NCBI RefSeq assembly: GCF_003990915.1
Contig: NZ_BHXQ01000005.1
Coordinates: 496,001 to 560,000 of the forward strand
Source: Chryseotalea sanaruensis
Lineage (GTDB): Bacteria; Bacteroidota; Bacteroidia; Cytophagales; Cyclobacteriaceae
DNA length: 64,000 bases
Direction of reading: 5' to 3'
This document shows, in pieces, positions 8,968-18,628 of this stretch; positions within the stretch are counted from its first letter, which is position 1, and the number at the start of each line of letters is the position of its first letter. The position numbers and the translations under genes were made by a program. The notes beneath the pieces were generated by a model that searched no databases, was not told the DNA's origin, and was given only the letters and a program-made list of their open reading frames with translations.

Positions 8968-10551
8968 ATGATGGCATGGACCCCGGCTAAAATTTTCCCA
9001 AGAACTTACCGGTTCTTTCTGGCGCAATACAGTGCCACGCTCGATCCTGATTTTACCCGGGCACGACTTCTGTTAAACTTTATTTTCATTACTTCTATCA
9101 TCAGTATTATATTCTTTATTACATATCAGTTTTTTAACACAAATATTCCGACATATATTTATTTAGTTACACCACTTTTTTTATTCTTCATTGCTTTTTT
9201 GCTACGCACTAAAATTAGTCTTGATGTGCTGTCCAATATTCTGCTGACTTTCTATTGGATTGTTTTTTCTATTGGTGTCTATTTTTCAGGAGGTATACAT
9301 TCGGTGGTTTTACCATGGCTTACATTACTGCCTTTTATGGCTAATGTGTTTAATAATTATACTAATGCGATTGTTTGGTTTGGAATAATTGCAGCAACGG
9401 TTTTGCTTTATGCATTGCAGAATGCTCATATACCAGCTGTTGCTTTTTCAGAAGATCCATGGCGACCACTGATATCGTACACAGGGTTGGCATCTTTGCT
9501 TTTTTTCTTCACTACTTTTTATCATAATACTCAAACTCGGTTTATCAGTTTGCTTAAAGAGCGAAATTATATGCTGGCCGAAAACCAAGATGAATTACAA
9601 ACACAGAATGAGGCATTAAAGAAACAAAGAGATGTTATTGAACTTCAGCAGGAACAAATTAAGCAGATTAATGAGCAACTGCGGGATAAACTTAACGAGA
9701 TAGAAAGTATAAATGATGTGTTGGAAGAACAGCGCGAAATATTAATGCATTTAACAAAGTGCAGGTGGATTAAAGAAGGCGAGTTGCAGGGTGCACTTAA
9801 GGAAGTAGCCTTGTTGGCATCAAAAGCAATGGGGATTACACAGGTAACTGTATGGCGGGTAAATGATAAACAAGACAGATTAGAGGCTATTATGAGTTAC
9901 AACGCCCTCTCTAGTCAATTTTCGTCAGGTATTAGTTTTGAAGTGGCGGGTTATCAGCTTTATTACGAGGTTTTATATGCTGAAAAAATTGTAGCAGTTG
10001 AAGATGTTTTTTTACATGACCTCACCCGCCATAATGTGGTAGACTATTTCATTCCGCAGAATATTAAATCATGCATGGATGTGCCATATTATATTGGTGG
10101 AAACCTTGGTGGTACTGTAAGTTTTGAAAATCATCAGGAAACAAGGAAGTGGACAAGTCAGGATAAGAATTTTGCAAAAGCGTTAGCAGATATTGTAACC
10201 TTGGCTATTGAATCTGCGTGGAGACGTGAGTACGAAGAGAAAATACGGGAACAGAATGAGACTATTTCGCAAATAAATAAAGGACTAGAAGACCGTGTGC
10301 GAAAACGCACTGAGGAATTGGAGCTCCAGAATGAGAAATTGGCCGAGTATGCTTTCATTAACTCTCATGTACTCCGTGGACCGCTCAGCCGCATGCTTGG
10401 GCTTATTCACCTGATGGAAATGACAGATAAAAAGGACTTGCAACTTATTGACTACCTTAAGAAATCAGGTGAGGAGCTAGATGAAGTGGTAAAAAAAATT
10501 AACACAACTTTAGCTGAGCGGACTGACTTAGGACGTAAAGATTTTCGGTAA
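8968..10551 (+). CDS. Membrane GAF protein with HisKA-type H-box but no ATPase domain
   Basis: About 527 residues from the ATG at 8968; a TTG at 8947 is the longest alternative. Six hydrophobic helices (about 30-190) are followed by a coiled coil (about 195-265), a GAF domain (about 275-420), a second coil, and a phosphoacceptor-type segment containing SHVLRGPLSRMLG, with the candidate His near residue 467. The chain stops about 60 residues later, so the catalytic HATPase domain of a histidine kinase is missing. The family pattern suggests a sensor that dimerises with, or is phosphorylated by, another kinase. The complete kinase gene starts 9 bp downstream. The signal bound by the GAF domain is unknown. 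Confidence 0.85.
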   Translation: MMAWTPAKIFPRTYRFFLAQYSATLDPDFTRARLLLNFIFITSIISIIFFITYQFFNTNIPTYIYLVTPLFLFFIAFLLRTKISLDVLSNILLTFYWIVFSIGVYFSGGIHSVVLPWLTLLPFMANVFNNYTNAIVWFGIIAATVLLYALQNAHIPAVAFSEDPWRPLISYTGLASLLFFFTTFYHNTQTRFISLLKERNYMLAENQDELQTQNEALKKQRDVIELQQEQIKQINEQLRDKLNEIESINDVLEEQREILMHLTKCRWIKEGELQGALKEVALLASKAMGITQVTVWRVNDKQDRLEAIMSYNALSSQFSSGISFEVAGYQLYYEVLYAEKIVAVEDVFLHDLTRHNVVDYFIPQNIKSCMDVPYYIGGNLGGTVSFENHQETRKWTSQDKNFAKALADIVTLAIESAWRREYEEKIREQNETISQINKGLEDRVRKRTEELELQNEKLAEYAFINSHVLRGPLSRMLGLIHLMEMTDKKDLQLIDYLKKSGEELDEVVKKINTTLAERTDLGRKDFR

Positions 10552-10560
10552 TTTTGTACA

Positions 10561-12633
10561 ATGGCTTGTAGGCGGATCTTTTTCTGTGTTTTTATACTTA
10601 CAATACTGTCTTTTGAGGTATTGGCGCAGGATTATGACCGAATTGCAGGTATCAAGCAACAGCTTTCAATTTCAACTGACGGTATAGAGCAATTTCAGCT
10701 ATTGGGCGATTTGGCATTCGAATACCGCTTTGCTCATCCAGATTCTACAATCTATTTCAGTCAACAAGCTTATAACTTGGGCTTAAAACTAAAACTTAAG
10801 CTTGGCATGGCACGCCCATTCAATTTCATGGGGGTTGCCCACAACTACAAAGGCGATAGGTTAGCCGCTTATGAGGCCTATTCAAAAGCCTTTGAAATTG
10901 CTGTAGAGCAGAACGACACATTACAAATCGCCCACGCAAAGAATAATATGGGGCGTGTATTTTTCGATCAGGGTTTACTCTCCAGATCATATGATTATTT
11001 TTTGGAAGCTATTCCTCTTTTTGAAGAAGTGAAGGACTCGACCGGTATGGCCTACGGATATCAAAGTCTCGCCAATCTTTACAGAACACAACGCGATTAT
11101 GTAAAGGCGGAAGAGTTTTTTGTTAAGGCCTTAGAAATTCGATTAAAACTTAAAAGGACTCGCGACATCATGTCTGCCTATACCTACTTAGGGAGGTTGT
11201 ACAATGAATCAGGAAAATATACAAAAGCAACAGAGTATTTCCTAAAAGCCGATTCGGGGTATTCTTCAACCAATGACCAAATAAACTTAGCGGAAACGAG
11301 AATTTTTTTGGCTGAGAATTATATTGAAGACAATAAGGTAAAAGAAGCTGAAGAAATTTTTGAAAGAGGATATGAAGTAATCAGCCGAAGCAATGTAGTG
11401 CGGTTTCAACCACGTGCTCATATTACGTTAGGTAAGATTGATTTTTTGAAGGGGGATTATAGAAACGCTAAATCAGAATTTGAAAAAGGTTTATCAGTTG
11501 CCAAAGATATCAAAGACATCGCATTGCAAATGGAAGCCCACCTATACCTGTCGAAGGTGGCAGAAAAGCAAGCTAACCCATCAGACCAACTTAATAATTA
11601 CAATAAATACCTGATCCTAAAAGATTCGCTCAAAGACCTTGATGTTGCAAGACAGGTTGAAAGATTGCAATTCGAACTGCAGATTGAGAAGAAAGATCAG
11701 GAAAATAAATTATTAAAGATTAATGAAGAGCGTAACAATGCCATTATTACACAACAACGTTACCAAAATATTGCACTCTTCGCAGTAGTCTTTTCTTTAT
11801 TGATTGTTGGATCGCTTATATGGCGAAACAGCAGAAGAAAGGCAGCAGCCAATAATGTGCTTGCTAAACAGAATGCAGAAATTGAGAGCCAGCGTGTGGA
11901 GATCCTTAAGCAAAACGAAGAATTAGCGAATCAAAATTTAAAACTGTCGGAATTGAATCATGAGAAGGATACACTCATGAGTATTGTAGCACATGATTTA
12001 AAATCACCACTAAACAGGATCCGAGGACTGGTAGAAGTTATTCGTTTGGAGCCTGGCGGACTAAGTGAAGATAAACTCAAGCTGTTAAAAATGATTGAGA
12101 CCTCCACTCAGGCAGGTGTTGACTTGATTACAGATTTACTGGACGTACATGAAATTGAAGAAAACAGAAATGTTTTAAAGGCAACTATTGATATGCCATC
12201 GTTTTTGCGTAGCAGGTTAGAAAATTTTCGCTCAATTGCTATAGCAAAAGGTATTGATATTAAGCTGGAAGACAATCATGTAGGTGCGATACAATCTGAT
12301 ATTGAGTACCTCAATAGAATTCTGGACAATTTGTTATCGAACGCTATTAAATTTTCTCCAAAGGGCTCAGTTATTGAAATGTCATCTGGTAGAGATGGAG
12401 ACATGGCTTGGATATCTGTTAAAGATCACGGACCAGGATTTCAGGATTTTGATAAAACATTAATCTACCAGAAATTCAAACGACTTAGTGCAAGACCCAC
12501 CGGGGGCGAGAGTTCAAACGGATTAGGATTAGCCATTGTAAAAACATTGGTAGACCGCTTACAAGGCGAAATTATTCTTAACACAACTTCAGGTAAGGGA
12601 AGCGAATTCATTGTTAAGTTTCCAGCCAACTAA
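10561..12633 (+). CDS. TPR-sensor histidine kinase
   Basis: 690 residues. Signal peptide (cleavage after VLAQ), about six TPR units in the periplasm (about 60-350), one transmembrane helix (about 402-420), a coiled coil, a HisKA domain with IVAHDLKSPLNRIRG (His near 478), and an HATPase domain with NLLSNAIKFSP (N box), VKDHGPGF (G1) and SNGLGLAIVKTL (G2). All kinase motifs are present. Nine bp separate it from the upstream GAF protein, so the two are probably one operon. No response regulator is adjacent. The stimulus is unknown. Confidence 0.93.
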   Translation: MACRRIFFCVFILTILSFEVLAQDYDRIAGIKQQLSISTDGIEQFQLLGDLAFEYRFAHPDSTIYFSQQAYNLGLKLKLKLGMARPFNFMGVAHNYKGDRLAAYEAYSKAFEIAVEQNDTLQIAHAKNNMGRVFFDQGLLSRSYDYFLEAIPLFEEVKDSTGMAYGYQSLANLYRTQRDYVKAEEFFVKALEIRLKLKRTRDIMSAYTYLGRLYNESGKYTKATEYFLKADSGYSSTNDQINLAETRIFLAENYIEDNKVKEAEEIFERGYEVISRSNVVRFQPRAHITLGKIDFLKGDYRNAKSEFEKGLSVAKDIKDIALQMEAHLYLSKVAEKQANPSDQLNNYNKYLILKDSLKDLDVARQVERLQFELQIEKKDQENKLLKINEERNNAIITQQRYQNIALFAVVFSLLIVGSLIWRNSRRKAAANNVLAKQNAEIESQRVEILKQNEELANQNLKLSELNHEKDTLMSIVAHDLKSPLNRIRGLVEVIRLEPGGLSEDKLKLLKMIETSTQAGVDLITDLLDVHEIEENRNVLKATIDMPSFLRSRLENFRSIAIAKGIDIKLEDNHVGAIQSDIEYLNRILDNLLSNAIKFSPKGSVIEMSSGRDGDMAWISVKDHGPGFQDFDKTLIYQKFKRLSARPTGGESSNGLGLAIVKTLVDRLQGEIILNTTSGKGSEFIVKFPAN

Positions 12634-12658
12634 CTGCAAGCGCCATTCAGCGTATCTT

Positions 12659-13567
12659 TTAAATCTTAAAATGATATCCGATGCTAACTAGGACTGGAGA
12701 AGGGGCAGAGATGTCAATGCCAGGATTGTTTTGCAAGGCCTTTATATCATTTTGAAATGAAGCAGATCGAAAAGGAATGACTAACTCAAGATGAATATAA
12801 TTATCATCACTGTTTCTTGTTTTATTCTCAAAACCAACCGCAACTGATGGCCCATAATATGTTTTGTCATATTGTGATGCACCAATCACTTTTATAACAC
12901 CATTGTAACCATACATAGCGGAAATTGTCGGCACCAATCTTTGTTGACCTAAACGCAGATTTAGGCCTGCATTAAAACCAAGGCCGTTTAAGGCATAGCC
13001 AGCGGCAACAAAAATTCCTACCGAAGTCTTCTCTGCATCACCCGGAATAAAAGTCAATCGACCACCAACTCCACCATAATCAAGGCCGAGACCCAGTCCT
13101 AAATGTAAACTCACATCATTTATTTCATTATAATCTTCTGTAATTGTACCATCTTCTTCCGACTCAGCTTCACTTTTTTGAATAGTTGGTTCTAACGGTT
13201 TATTAACCAATGCAGGATTTACCACTTGAGTGATGCTTTGTCGCGTGGTGTCAGGTGTAGAGATTGCCTCTTTTTCCTTAACAAACTTTTCCTGCCCTAT
13301 GTAGACTACAATATTTTCTTTTAATAAATTTTCGATTAATGCAAGATCCACAACTTTTTTATCCTGCGTTTGAAATTGGACGACAGCAATAAGATTAAGT
13401 GAGAGCGCACCTTCTTTAACAATAAGTAAGTTATCGCTGATGGTTTTAATTTCTGTAGATACACGGGCACTATCTTTCATTGTAATCAAGGCCTGCTGAC
13501 CTTGTACAGCGAAACAGCACCCTAATATAATTAGCAGCACAGCGAACTTTCCTACGATTTTATGCAT
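12659..13567 (-). CDS. Exported outer membrane beta-barrel-like protein
   Basis: The frame is open to 13714, but the ATG at 13567 starts directly before a signal peptide (MHKIVGKFAVLLIILGCC, cleavage after VQGQ), and the upstream part overlaps the cyclophilin gene. The product is about 302 residues. After a region of about 120 residues with alternating charged stretches, the C-terminal half has repeated beta strands with the glycine and aromatic pattern of a small barrel, ending IGYHFKI as barrels of this phylum often do. The function is unknown. It lies 31 bp downstream of the cyclophilin gene on the same strand. Confidence 0.8.
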   Translation of the reverse strand: MHKIVGKFAVLLIILGCCFAVQGQQALITMKDSARVSTEIKTISDNLLIVKEGALSLNLIAVVQFQTQDKKVVDLALIENLLKENIVVYIGQEKFVKEKEAISTPDTTRQSITQVVNPALVNKPLEPTIQKSEAESEEDGTITEDYNEINDVSLHLGLGLGLDYGGVGGRLTFIPGDAEKTSVGIFVAAGYALNGLGFNAGLNLRLGQQRLVPTISAMYGYNGVIKVIGASQYDKTYYGPSVAVGFENKTRNSDDNYIHLELVIPFRSASFQNDIKALQNNPGIDISAPSPVLVSIGYHFKI

Positions 13568-13598
13568 AAATATTAAGTGATCTGTATGTTGTGCTTTC

Positions 13599-14474
13599 TT
13601 ACTTCTTTTTTTCCTCTTTAGGATATTCGTATCCGTATAGCTTGGTGATTTTCTTCTTCGATAATTCCTCAACAGTAACAAACATACGGACGTCTTCTTT
13701 TGGTCTATTAGCACGATTGCGTTCTAAGGCGGCTATCTTATCAATTACTTCCAATCCTTTAATTACTTTTCCAAATACAGTATACTCATCATCCAAATGA
13801 GGTGATCCTCCGGTTGTAGTATATGCTTTCAACCGCTCAGAAGCCATTGGCTTATTTAATTTAAGACCAGTTTCTTTTTCAATTCGAGGAGCCAGTGCAT
13901 TGATGCATGCCTGATATGCATTCTGATCGGTCTGGTATAATTGAACTAAAGAATCGTACAAAGGCTTGTTCTCTGGTTTTGAAATTAGCTGTCGTATACC
14001 CATGCCCAGTTTCTCCTGGTCAATCAGTAAGTCGCTTTCTTTCCAGACTTGACCATGAACTATATAAAATTGTGAGCCATTAGAGGCACGTTTCGGATTC
14101 TGCTTATCCTCTTGACGCGCTGCTGACAGTGATCCTTTTTCATGAAACAAGGAAGGAACAAACTCTGCGGGCAAGGTATAGCCTGGACTACCCGTACCTA
14201 TAGGTTGCCCTGCATTGGCTTTTTTCGAATTAGGATCACCGCCCTGAATCATAAAATTAGGGATTACACGATGAAATAATAAACTGTCGAAATACTTTTC
14301 TTTAGCAAGTTTGATAAAATTCTCTTTGTGCTTGGGAGTCTCGTCATATAGAATAGCAACCATATCACCATAATTGGTTTTAATAGTCACAACATAATCT
14401 GTTTTTTTTGACTGAGCACATCCTAATAAAAAAGCAAATGATAAAAACAGGGAGAAAAAAGTTACACGATTCAT
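13599..14474 (-). CDS. Cyclophilin-type peptidyl-prolyl isomerase lipoprotein
   Basis: 291 residues. Lipoprotein signal ending LLGC (Cys near 19). The cyclophilin fold is clear: FHRVIPNFMIQGGDP, GSQFYIVHG and FGKVIKGLEVIDKI. Compared with compact cyclophilins there is an insertion of about 75 residues between the active-site strands (near 130-205), with helical character. It probably isomerises X-Pro bonds during folding in the periplasm; the lipid anchor is inferred. Start ATG at 14474. The 156 bp upstream hold only a weak 6-bp hairpin (14537-14566). Confidence 0.93.
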   Translation of the reverse strand: MNRVTFFSLFLSFAFLLGCAQSKKTDYVVTIKTNYGDMVAILYDETPKHKENFIKLAKEKYFDSLLFHRVIPNFMIQGGDPNSKKANAGQPIGTGSPGYTLPAEFVPSLFHEKGSLSAARQEDKQNPKRASNGSQFYIVHGQVWKESDLLIDQEKLGMGIRQLISKPENKPLYDSLVQLYQTDQNAYQACINALAPRIEKETGLKLNKPMASERLKAYTTTGGSPHLDDEYTVFGKVIKGLEVIDKIAALERNRANRPKEDVRMFVTVEELSKKKITKLYGYEYPKEEKKK

Positions 14475-14630
14475 ATAAATTTAAAATTCAAAGACTTAAC
14501 TCAGAGTTGTTTACATAAGCTTTCTTTTTTATCCCCCTGCCTTTCAAAATGACTTATTGCAGGCAGACGCATCCTTCCCTCTACTTAGAAGAACTCTAAT
14601 GGAGCTTAAATTAACAACATCGATACTATC

Positions 14631-15557
14631 TTATGCTTGCATGCTTAATCTGATTTTATTCAAAATCTCCTGGCCGCCTTCTGCTAACACTTCCAACGCA
14701 ACGCGTTTACCCAGCTCCTTAGCATCAATAGCAGGAGCAGCGTCTTTTACCTTTACTACACGCTTACCATCTAACGAAATAATGCCAGCTTTTAGTGTAA
14801 TCAAATTTCCTTCATAATGGGCATAACCAAAGGAAGGTATGCTGCAGCCGCCTTGTAAAGTTTTTAAAAAAGAGCGTTCTGCTCTCATACAATCTTCTGT
14901 ATCAGGGTGATTGATGTAGCGTTGTACGGCATCTTTCTTTTTGAAATCAAGTTTTTTATGGCACTCAACAGCAATAGTGCCCTGACCAACAGCAGGAACA
15001 AAATAGCTAGTCTCAATTTTATCAGCAATCAGATTGTCATATCCCAGGCGATGCACACCAGCGTAAGCCAGCATTAAGGCATCGCATTCACCTGCTTTCA
15101 TTTTCTCGATACGTGTCTGCAAATTACCTCGTACGGTTACTGCTTCAATGTTTGGATAGTAGTGCTTTAAAAAAGCAACCCTGCGTGTGGAGGCTGTACC
15201 AATGCGCAGACCTACTTTAAATAGATCTAAATGTTTGTTAGTGCTAACCATCACATCATTGACCTGCTCTCTTTCGGTAAAAGCAATCAGCTCTAATTCT
15301 TCAGGCAATTCACTTGACAGATCTTTGGCGCTGTGAACGGCAATGTCGATACTACCATCCAATAGCTTGGCTTCAATTTCTTCAGTGAACACACCCTTGC
15401 TACCAATCTTACCAATCGTCACATCCAGGATTTTATCACCTTTAGTGTCGATGGTAACAATTTCGGTTTTCATGCCGGATGGGCGCAGTAATTGTGCAAT
15501 GTGTTCTGCTTGCCAAAGAGCCAGCTTACTACCACGGGTACCTATGCGTATGGTCAT
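14631..15557 (-). CDS. hemC: Hydroxymethylbilane synthase (porphobilinogen deaminase)
   Basis: 308 residues from the ATG at 15557 (MTIRIGTRGSKLALWQ); the longer frame to 15632 runs into a repeat and is not used. It condenses four porphobilinogen units to hydroxymethylbilane in haem synthesis. Seen: the N-terminal RGSKLALWQAEH, the HSAKDLSS segment with the catalytic-region aspartate, GTASTRRVA, and the cofactor-attachment loop with cysteine (LQGGCSIPSFGYA). The length is normal. It lies downstream of holB with a 100-bp repeat-filled gap. The other haem gene in the window, hemL, is at 43.7 kb. Confidence 0.97.
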   Translation of the reverse strand: MTIRIGTRGSKLALWQAEHIAQLLRPSGMKTEIVTIDTKGDKILDVTIGKIGSKGVFTEEIEAKLLDGSIDIAVHSAKDLSSELPEELELIAFTEREQVNDVMVSTNKHLDLFKVGLRIGTASTRRVAFLKHYYPNIEAVTVRGNLQTRIEKMKAGECDALMLAYAGVHRLGYDNLIADKIETSYFVPAVGQGTIAVECHKKLDFKKKDAVQRYINHPDTEDCMRAERSFLKTLQGGCSIPSFGYAHYEGNLITLKAGIISLDGKRVVKVKDAAPAIDAKELGKRVALEVLAEGGQEILNKIRLSMQA

Positions 15558-15579
15558 AATATATGATTTGAAAATGAAC

Positions 15580-15656
15580 TGATGTGCTGATATGTTGATT
15601 TGCTCATGTGCTGATTGAATAATGAGAATCAACGAATCAGCACATCAACGAATCAT
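15580..15656. repeat. TTGATGTGCTGATT-type inverted repeat, copy 1
   Basis: Between holB and hemC. Several imperfect units of TGATGTGCTGAT run in one direction, and the opposite arm (AATCAGCACATCAACGAATC) follows, so the RNA can fold into a long hairpin. The same unit fills 30324-30418. Confidence 0.7.
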
Positions 15657-16784
15657 CTAATTATTAGTTAGTGTTTTAGACAAGTTAACAGAAAGGTCCA
15701 GGAAAATCATTTTGGCACTGCCGTTTCTTTCTAAATGGTAAGTAGCCTCGCTCATCAATTTAACTGACGTTTCTATTTTTTGCCAGTTAAGTACTTTTCC
15801 AAAGTTTTGAACAAACTGCAATTCCTCGCCACGGGTTCGGTTAATAGCATTGGCTCCTGATATATGCAGTAGTGTTTCTCTAAGCATGTTCATGCTATAA
15901 GAGAGCATACTCCGCTGACTCAGTTTATCCAGGTTATGGTATTCATCAGCCATGCCTACCAAAGCGATATAATCTTTCTTAAAGCAAGTGCGCATCCATT
16001 CAATAAAACGTTGCGTGTTATTGTCTTCTTCTTTTGATAGTATTTTAAAGGAGAGATTCAGATTTCCATCGGCTAGTTGTGCTGCTTTACCCGCCCGCTT
16101 CTCGTCCACCTCCATATGTTCCATCAGATACTGCTCTAATTCTGTATCACTTAGGAGAGGAACTGTAATGAGTTGTGTACGTGATAAAATAGTGGGCAAT
16201 AAACGATCGCCTGCGTTTGTAATCAGTATGAAGTAAGTATTGGGTGTAGGTTCTTCTAATATTTTAAGGATACCATTGGCTGCTGAAGGGTGCATGTATT
16301 CAGGCTGCCAGATAATCATCACTTTATTTTTACTTTCAAAAGGTTTTAGTGAAAGTGCTTTTACAATCTCACGACTTTCTTCTTTTGAAATATTCGCTTG
16401 CTTATCCTCACCACCATAGAAGTTGGCCCAGTCTTCTACATTTCCGAATGGTTGTTGCAGCAAAAAACTTCTCCAGGTTTTTAACTTTTCAATTTTAAAA
16501 GTCTCCTCGTCTTTACTTCCTTTAATATTCCCTATGGGAAAAACAAAGTGGGTGTCTGGATGAATAAACTTCAGGTTTTTACTACAGGCAGCACAAACAC
16601 CACAGGCATCATCTTCACCAGGATTTTGACAATGCAAGTAAGTGGTGTATGCCAGTGCCAGCGGTAAATTCAAGGCGCCTTCGGCACCTAAAAAAAGTTG
16701 TGCATGTGCTACGTGATTGTTCTGCACAGCTTGCAGTAAAACTTTTTTTACTTCTGTTAGTCCGGGTATTTGAGAGAAGAGCAT
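15657..16784 (-). CDS. holB: DNA polymerase III subunit delta prime
   Basis: 375 residues. Clamp-loader subunit of the replicase. The N-terminal AAA+ domain holds a zinc-type cysteine set (C-Q-N-P, then CGVCAAC), the sensor-like PSAANGILKILEEP motif typical of delta prime and tau, and SRTQLI. The P-loop position reads LGAEGALNLPLA and lacks the Lys-Thr pair, which is usual for delta prime because it does not hydrolyse ATP. The C-terminal half is helical. It starts 4 bp after the GlmU-like gene ends, so the two are translated together. Confidence 0.93.
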   Translation of the reverse strand: MLFSQIPGLTEVKKVLLQAVQNNHVAHAQLFLGAEGALNLPLALAYTTYLHCQNPGEDDACGVCAACSKNLKFIHPDTHFVFPIGNIKGSKDEETFKIEKLKTWRSFLLQQPFGNVEDWANFYGGEDKQANISKEESREIVKALSLKPFESKNKVMIIWQPEYMHPSAANGILKILEEPTPNTYFILITNAGDRLLPTILSRTQLITVPLLSDTELEQYLMEHMEVDEKRAGKAAQLADGNLNLSFKILSKEEDNNTQRFIEWMRTCFKKDYIALVGMADEYHNLDKLSQRSMLSYSMNMLRETLLHISGANAINRTRGEELQFVQNFGKVLNWQKIETSVKLMSEATYHLERNGSAKMIFLDLSVNLSKTLTNN

Positions 16785-16788
16785 AGCG

Positions 16789-17961
16789 TCAGGCTTTCTT
16801 TAATTCTTCGGTTGAATCAAAGATATGTTTCAATATGTCTTTGTCAAGTTGAGTAAGTTCTATATGTCTGCGACTCATTACGCGTTCAGCGGTTTCAAAT
16901 GCTTTATTAAGCTGATAGGGAATAAAACCGGAAGCACCACCCCAAGAAAAAGAGGGTACGAAATTGCGTGGATAGCCATCACCAAAAATATTAGCAGAAA
17001 CACCAACAACAGTGCCGGTATTAAACATGGTATTAATACCACATTTACTATGGTCGCCCATCATTAAACCACAAAACTGCTGACCGGTATTAACAAAGCT
17101 GCGTTTGGTATAACTCCATAACTTCACCTGATCATAATTATTTTTTAAGTTAGATGTATTGGTATCGGCACCAAGATTACACCATTCACCTAACACCGAG
17201 TTGCCAAGGAAACCATCATGTCCTTTGTTACTAAAACCAAACAAAACACTATTACTGATTTCACCACCTACTTTGCAATGAGGACCTATGGTGGAATCGC
17301 CTCGCATTTTAGCACCCATATTAACAGTTGATCCTTCGCACAAAGCGAAAGAACCTTTAATGAGTGAGCCCTCCTGCACAACAGCATTTTTTCCTATGTA
17401 GATTGGGCCACTTTCTGCATTGAGTACAGCGGCTTTAATGTCTGCACCATCCTCTACAAAAATATTTTCGGCACCATATACAATGGTGTGCTTGTCTTGT
17501 ATACCAATCGATTCTCTTCCTTCAGTGATCAGCACAAAATCTTTTTTAAGCTCTGAGGCATTATGTTGAAAGATTTTCCAGGGCTGATCAATCAGTGTGT
17601 AGGTGCTATCGTAAATTATATTTTGAGTAGCTGAAGGTAGATCAAGTGTTTTACTACGAGAAGCCAACACCACAGCTCCACTAACAAGGTTTTGGCCGAT
17701 TGTTAATTTCTTTATGGCCTTAACTAAATTTTCATCAGGGCACAGCGCCCCATTAATCATGAGGTTATCGTTGGTGGCGAGTGCAGTAAATTTAGGTTGA
17801 AGGTAATTTTCAGTTAAGCTCGAGCTCTTGCCACCAAAGTATTGCTCCCATTTTTCACGAATAGTGATGATGCCTATTCGGATGTCTGCCACAGGCCGTG
17901 TAAAAGTGAAAGGTAACAGGTTGATGCGAATGATTGGATCGTCAAACAGTACAAGATTCAT
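16789..17961 (-). CDS. GlmU-like sugar nucleotidyltransferase family protein
   Basis: 390 residues. The N-terminal half resembles the GlmU-type nucleotidyltransferase fold but lacks the standard glycine-rich G-x-G-T-R-M signature at the N-terminus; instead it starts MNLVLFDDP. The C-terminal half (about 170-350) has the hexapeptide pattern of a left-handed beta helix (IYIGKNAVVQEGSLIKG, CKVGGEISNSVLFG). Bacteroidota carry a conserved group of this type annotated as putative sugar nucleotidyl transferase. The substrate is not known. It heads the glmU-like to holB pair. Confidence 0.85.
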   Translation of the reverse strand: MNLVLFDDPIIRINLLPFTFTRPVADIRIGIITIREKWEQYFGGKSSSLTENYLQPKFTALATNDNLMINGALCPDENLVKAIKKLTIGQNLVSGAVVLASRSKTLDLPSATQNIIYDSTYTLIDQPWKIFQHNASELKKDFVLITEGRESIGIQDKHTIVYGAENIFVEDGADIKAAVLNAESGPIYIGKNAVVQEGSLIKGSFALCEGSTVNMGAKMRGDSTIGPHCKVGGEISNSVLFGFSNKGHDGFLGNSVLGEWCNLGADTNTSNLKNNYDQVKLWSYTKRSFVNTGQQFCGLMMGDHSKCGINTMFNTGTVVGVSANIFGDGYPRNFVPSFSWGGASGFIPYQLNKAFETAERVMSRRHIELTQLDKDILKHIFDSTEELKKA

Positions 17962-18060
17962 GGAGTAAAAATAAGTGCTTATTGGTAATTTCAGCGTAAT
18001 TAGAAGAGTTGATTGCCAAATAAGTGAAAAGCTTTTCAGAAAACCTTTTTTCTTTATATG

Positions 18061-18108
18061 AATCCGTCTGACCGCTGTTTACTTCAGCTTTCAGCGGTCT
18101 GACGGATT
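18061..18108. repeat. 17-bp inverted repeat
   Basis: Arms AATCCGTCTGACCGCTG (18061-18077) and CAGCGGTCTGACGGATT (18092-18108), with one mismatch and a 14-nt loop. It lies between the rpmE terminator and the start of the GlmU-like gene. There is no T-run, so a terminator role is uncertain; it may be a repeat element. Confidence 0.65.
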
Positions 18109-18196
18109 GCAATTCTTTGGCAATATTTTCAAATTCGAAGCGTGACTCCAGTGATACGCGTGAAATAGCTGATTTCTTTGGTGCAGTAATAAATGA

Positions 18197-18230
18197 AAAA
18201 ATCCTTCCCCAGTGACAAGGAAGGATTTTT
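18197..18230 (-). terminator. Rho-independent terminator of rpmE
   Basis: Perfect 12-bp stem, AAAAATCCTTCC and GGAAGGATTTTT, with a 10-nt loop. On the minus strand the stem is followed by T residues. It lies 24 bp past the rpmE stop. Confidence 0.85.
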
Positions 18231-18253
18231 AGCAAAATAATTAGAAGAAGTAA

Positions 18254-18499
18254 TTATGCTTTTTTGTACTTGTTCTTGAATTTTTCAACGCGACCAGCGG
18301 TATCCACGAACAATTTCTTACCAGTGTAGAAAGGATGTGAAGCAGAGCTCACCTCGACTTTAATTACAGGGTATTCTTTGCCGTCCTCCCACTTTACAGT
18401 TTCCTTAGACTTAAGGGTAGAGCGAGTTAAAAATTTAAAATCGCTTGCCATGTCGTGGAAAACAACTTCGTTATATTCCGGATGAATGTCGTTTTTCAT
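18254..18499 (-). CDS. rpmE: 50S ribosomal protein L31, type B
   Basis: 81 residues from the ATG at 18499 ([10 protein letters not shown]). The longer frame to 18565 runs through the promoter and is not used. The C-x-x-C zinc motif of type A L31 is absent, and the [11 protein letters not shown] and [13 protein letters not shown] segments are those of type B. It is transcribed alone, with its own promoter at 18532-18561 and terminator at 18197-18230. Confidence 0.96.
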   Translation of the reverse strand: MKNDIHPEYNEVVFHDMASDFKFLTRSTLKSKETVKWEDGKEYPVIKVEVSSASHPFYTGKKLFVDTAGRVEKFKNKYKKA

Positions 18500-18531
18500 A
18501 TCAAAATTGATGTTTTTCTCAAAAGGGACTG

Positions 18532-18561
18532 CAAAGATAGGACTAGCGTTGCAAAATACAA
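18532..18561 (-). promoter_or_regulatory. Bacteroidota-type promoter of rpmE
   Basis: On the minus strand a TTG (18561-18559) is followed after exactly 19 bp by TATCTTTG (18539-18532), matching the TTG / TAnnTTTG elements known for the primary sigma factor of this phylum. Transcription would begin near 18526, leaving a leader of about 27 nt before the ATG at 18499. This supports the chosen start. Confidence 0.75.
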
Positions 18562-18628
18562 GCATGGCTTTTTAATAAATCATGAAAAACACCAAAAAGA
18601 GTATTGAAAGCCTTAATTTTATGTTTTT

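Noticed and set aside
17942-18235. 97-codon minus-strand frame
   Set aside because: It overlaps the GlmU-like start and covers the hairpin at 18061-18108 and the rpmE terminator. Its translation has no family-like features.
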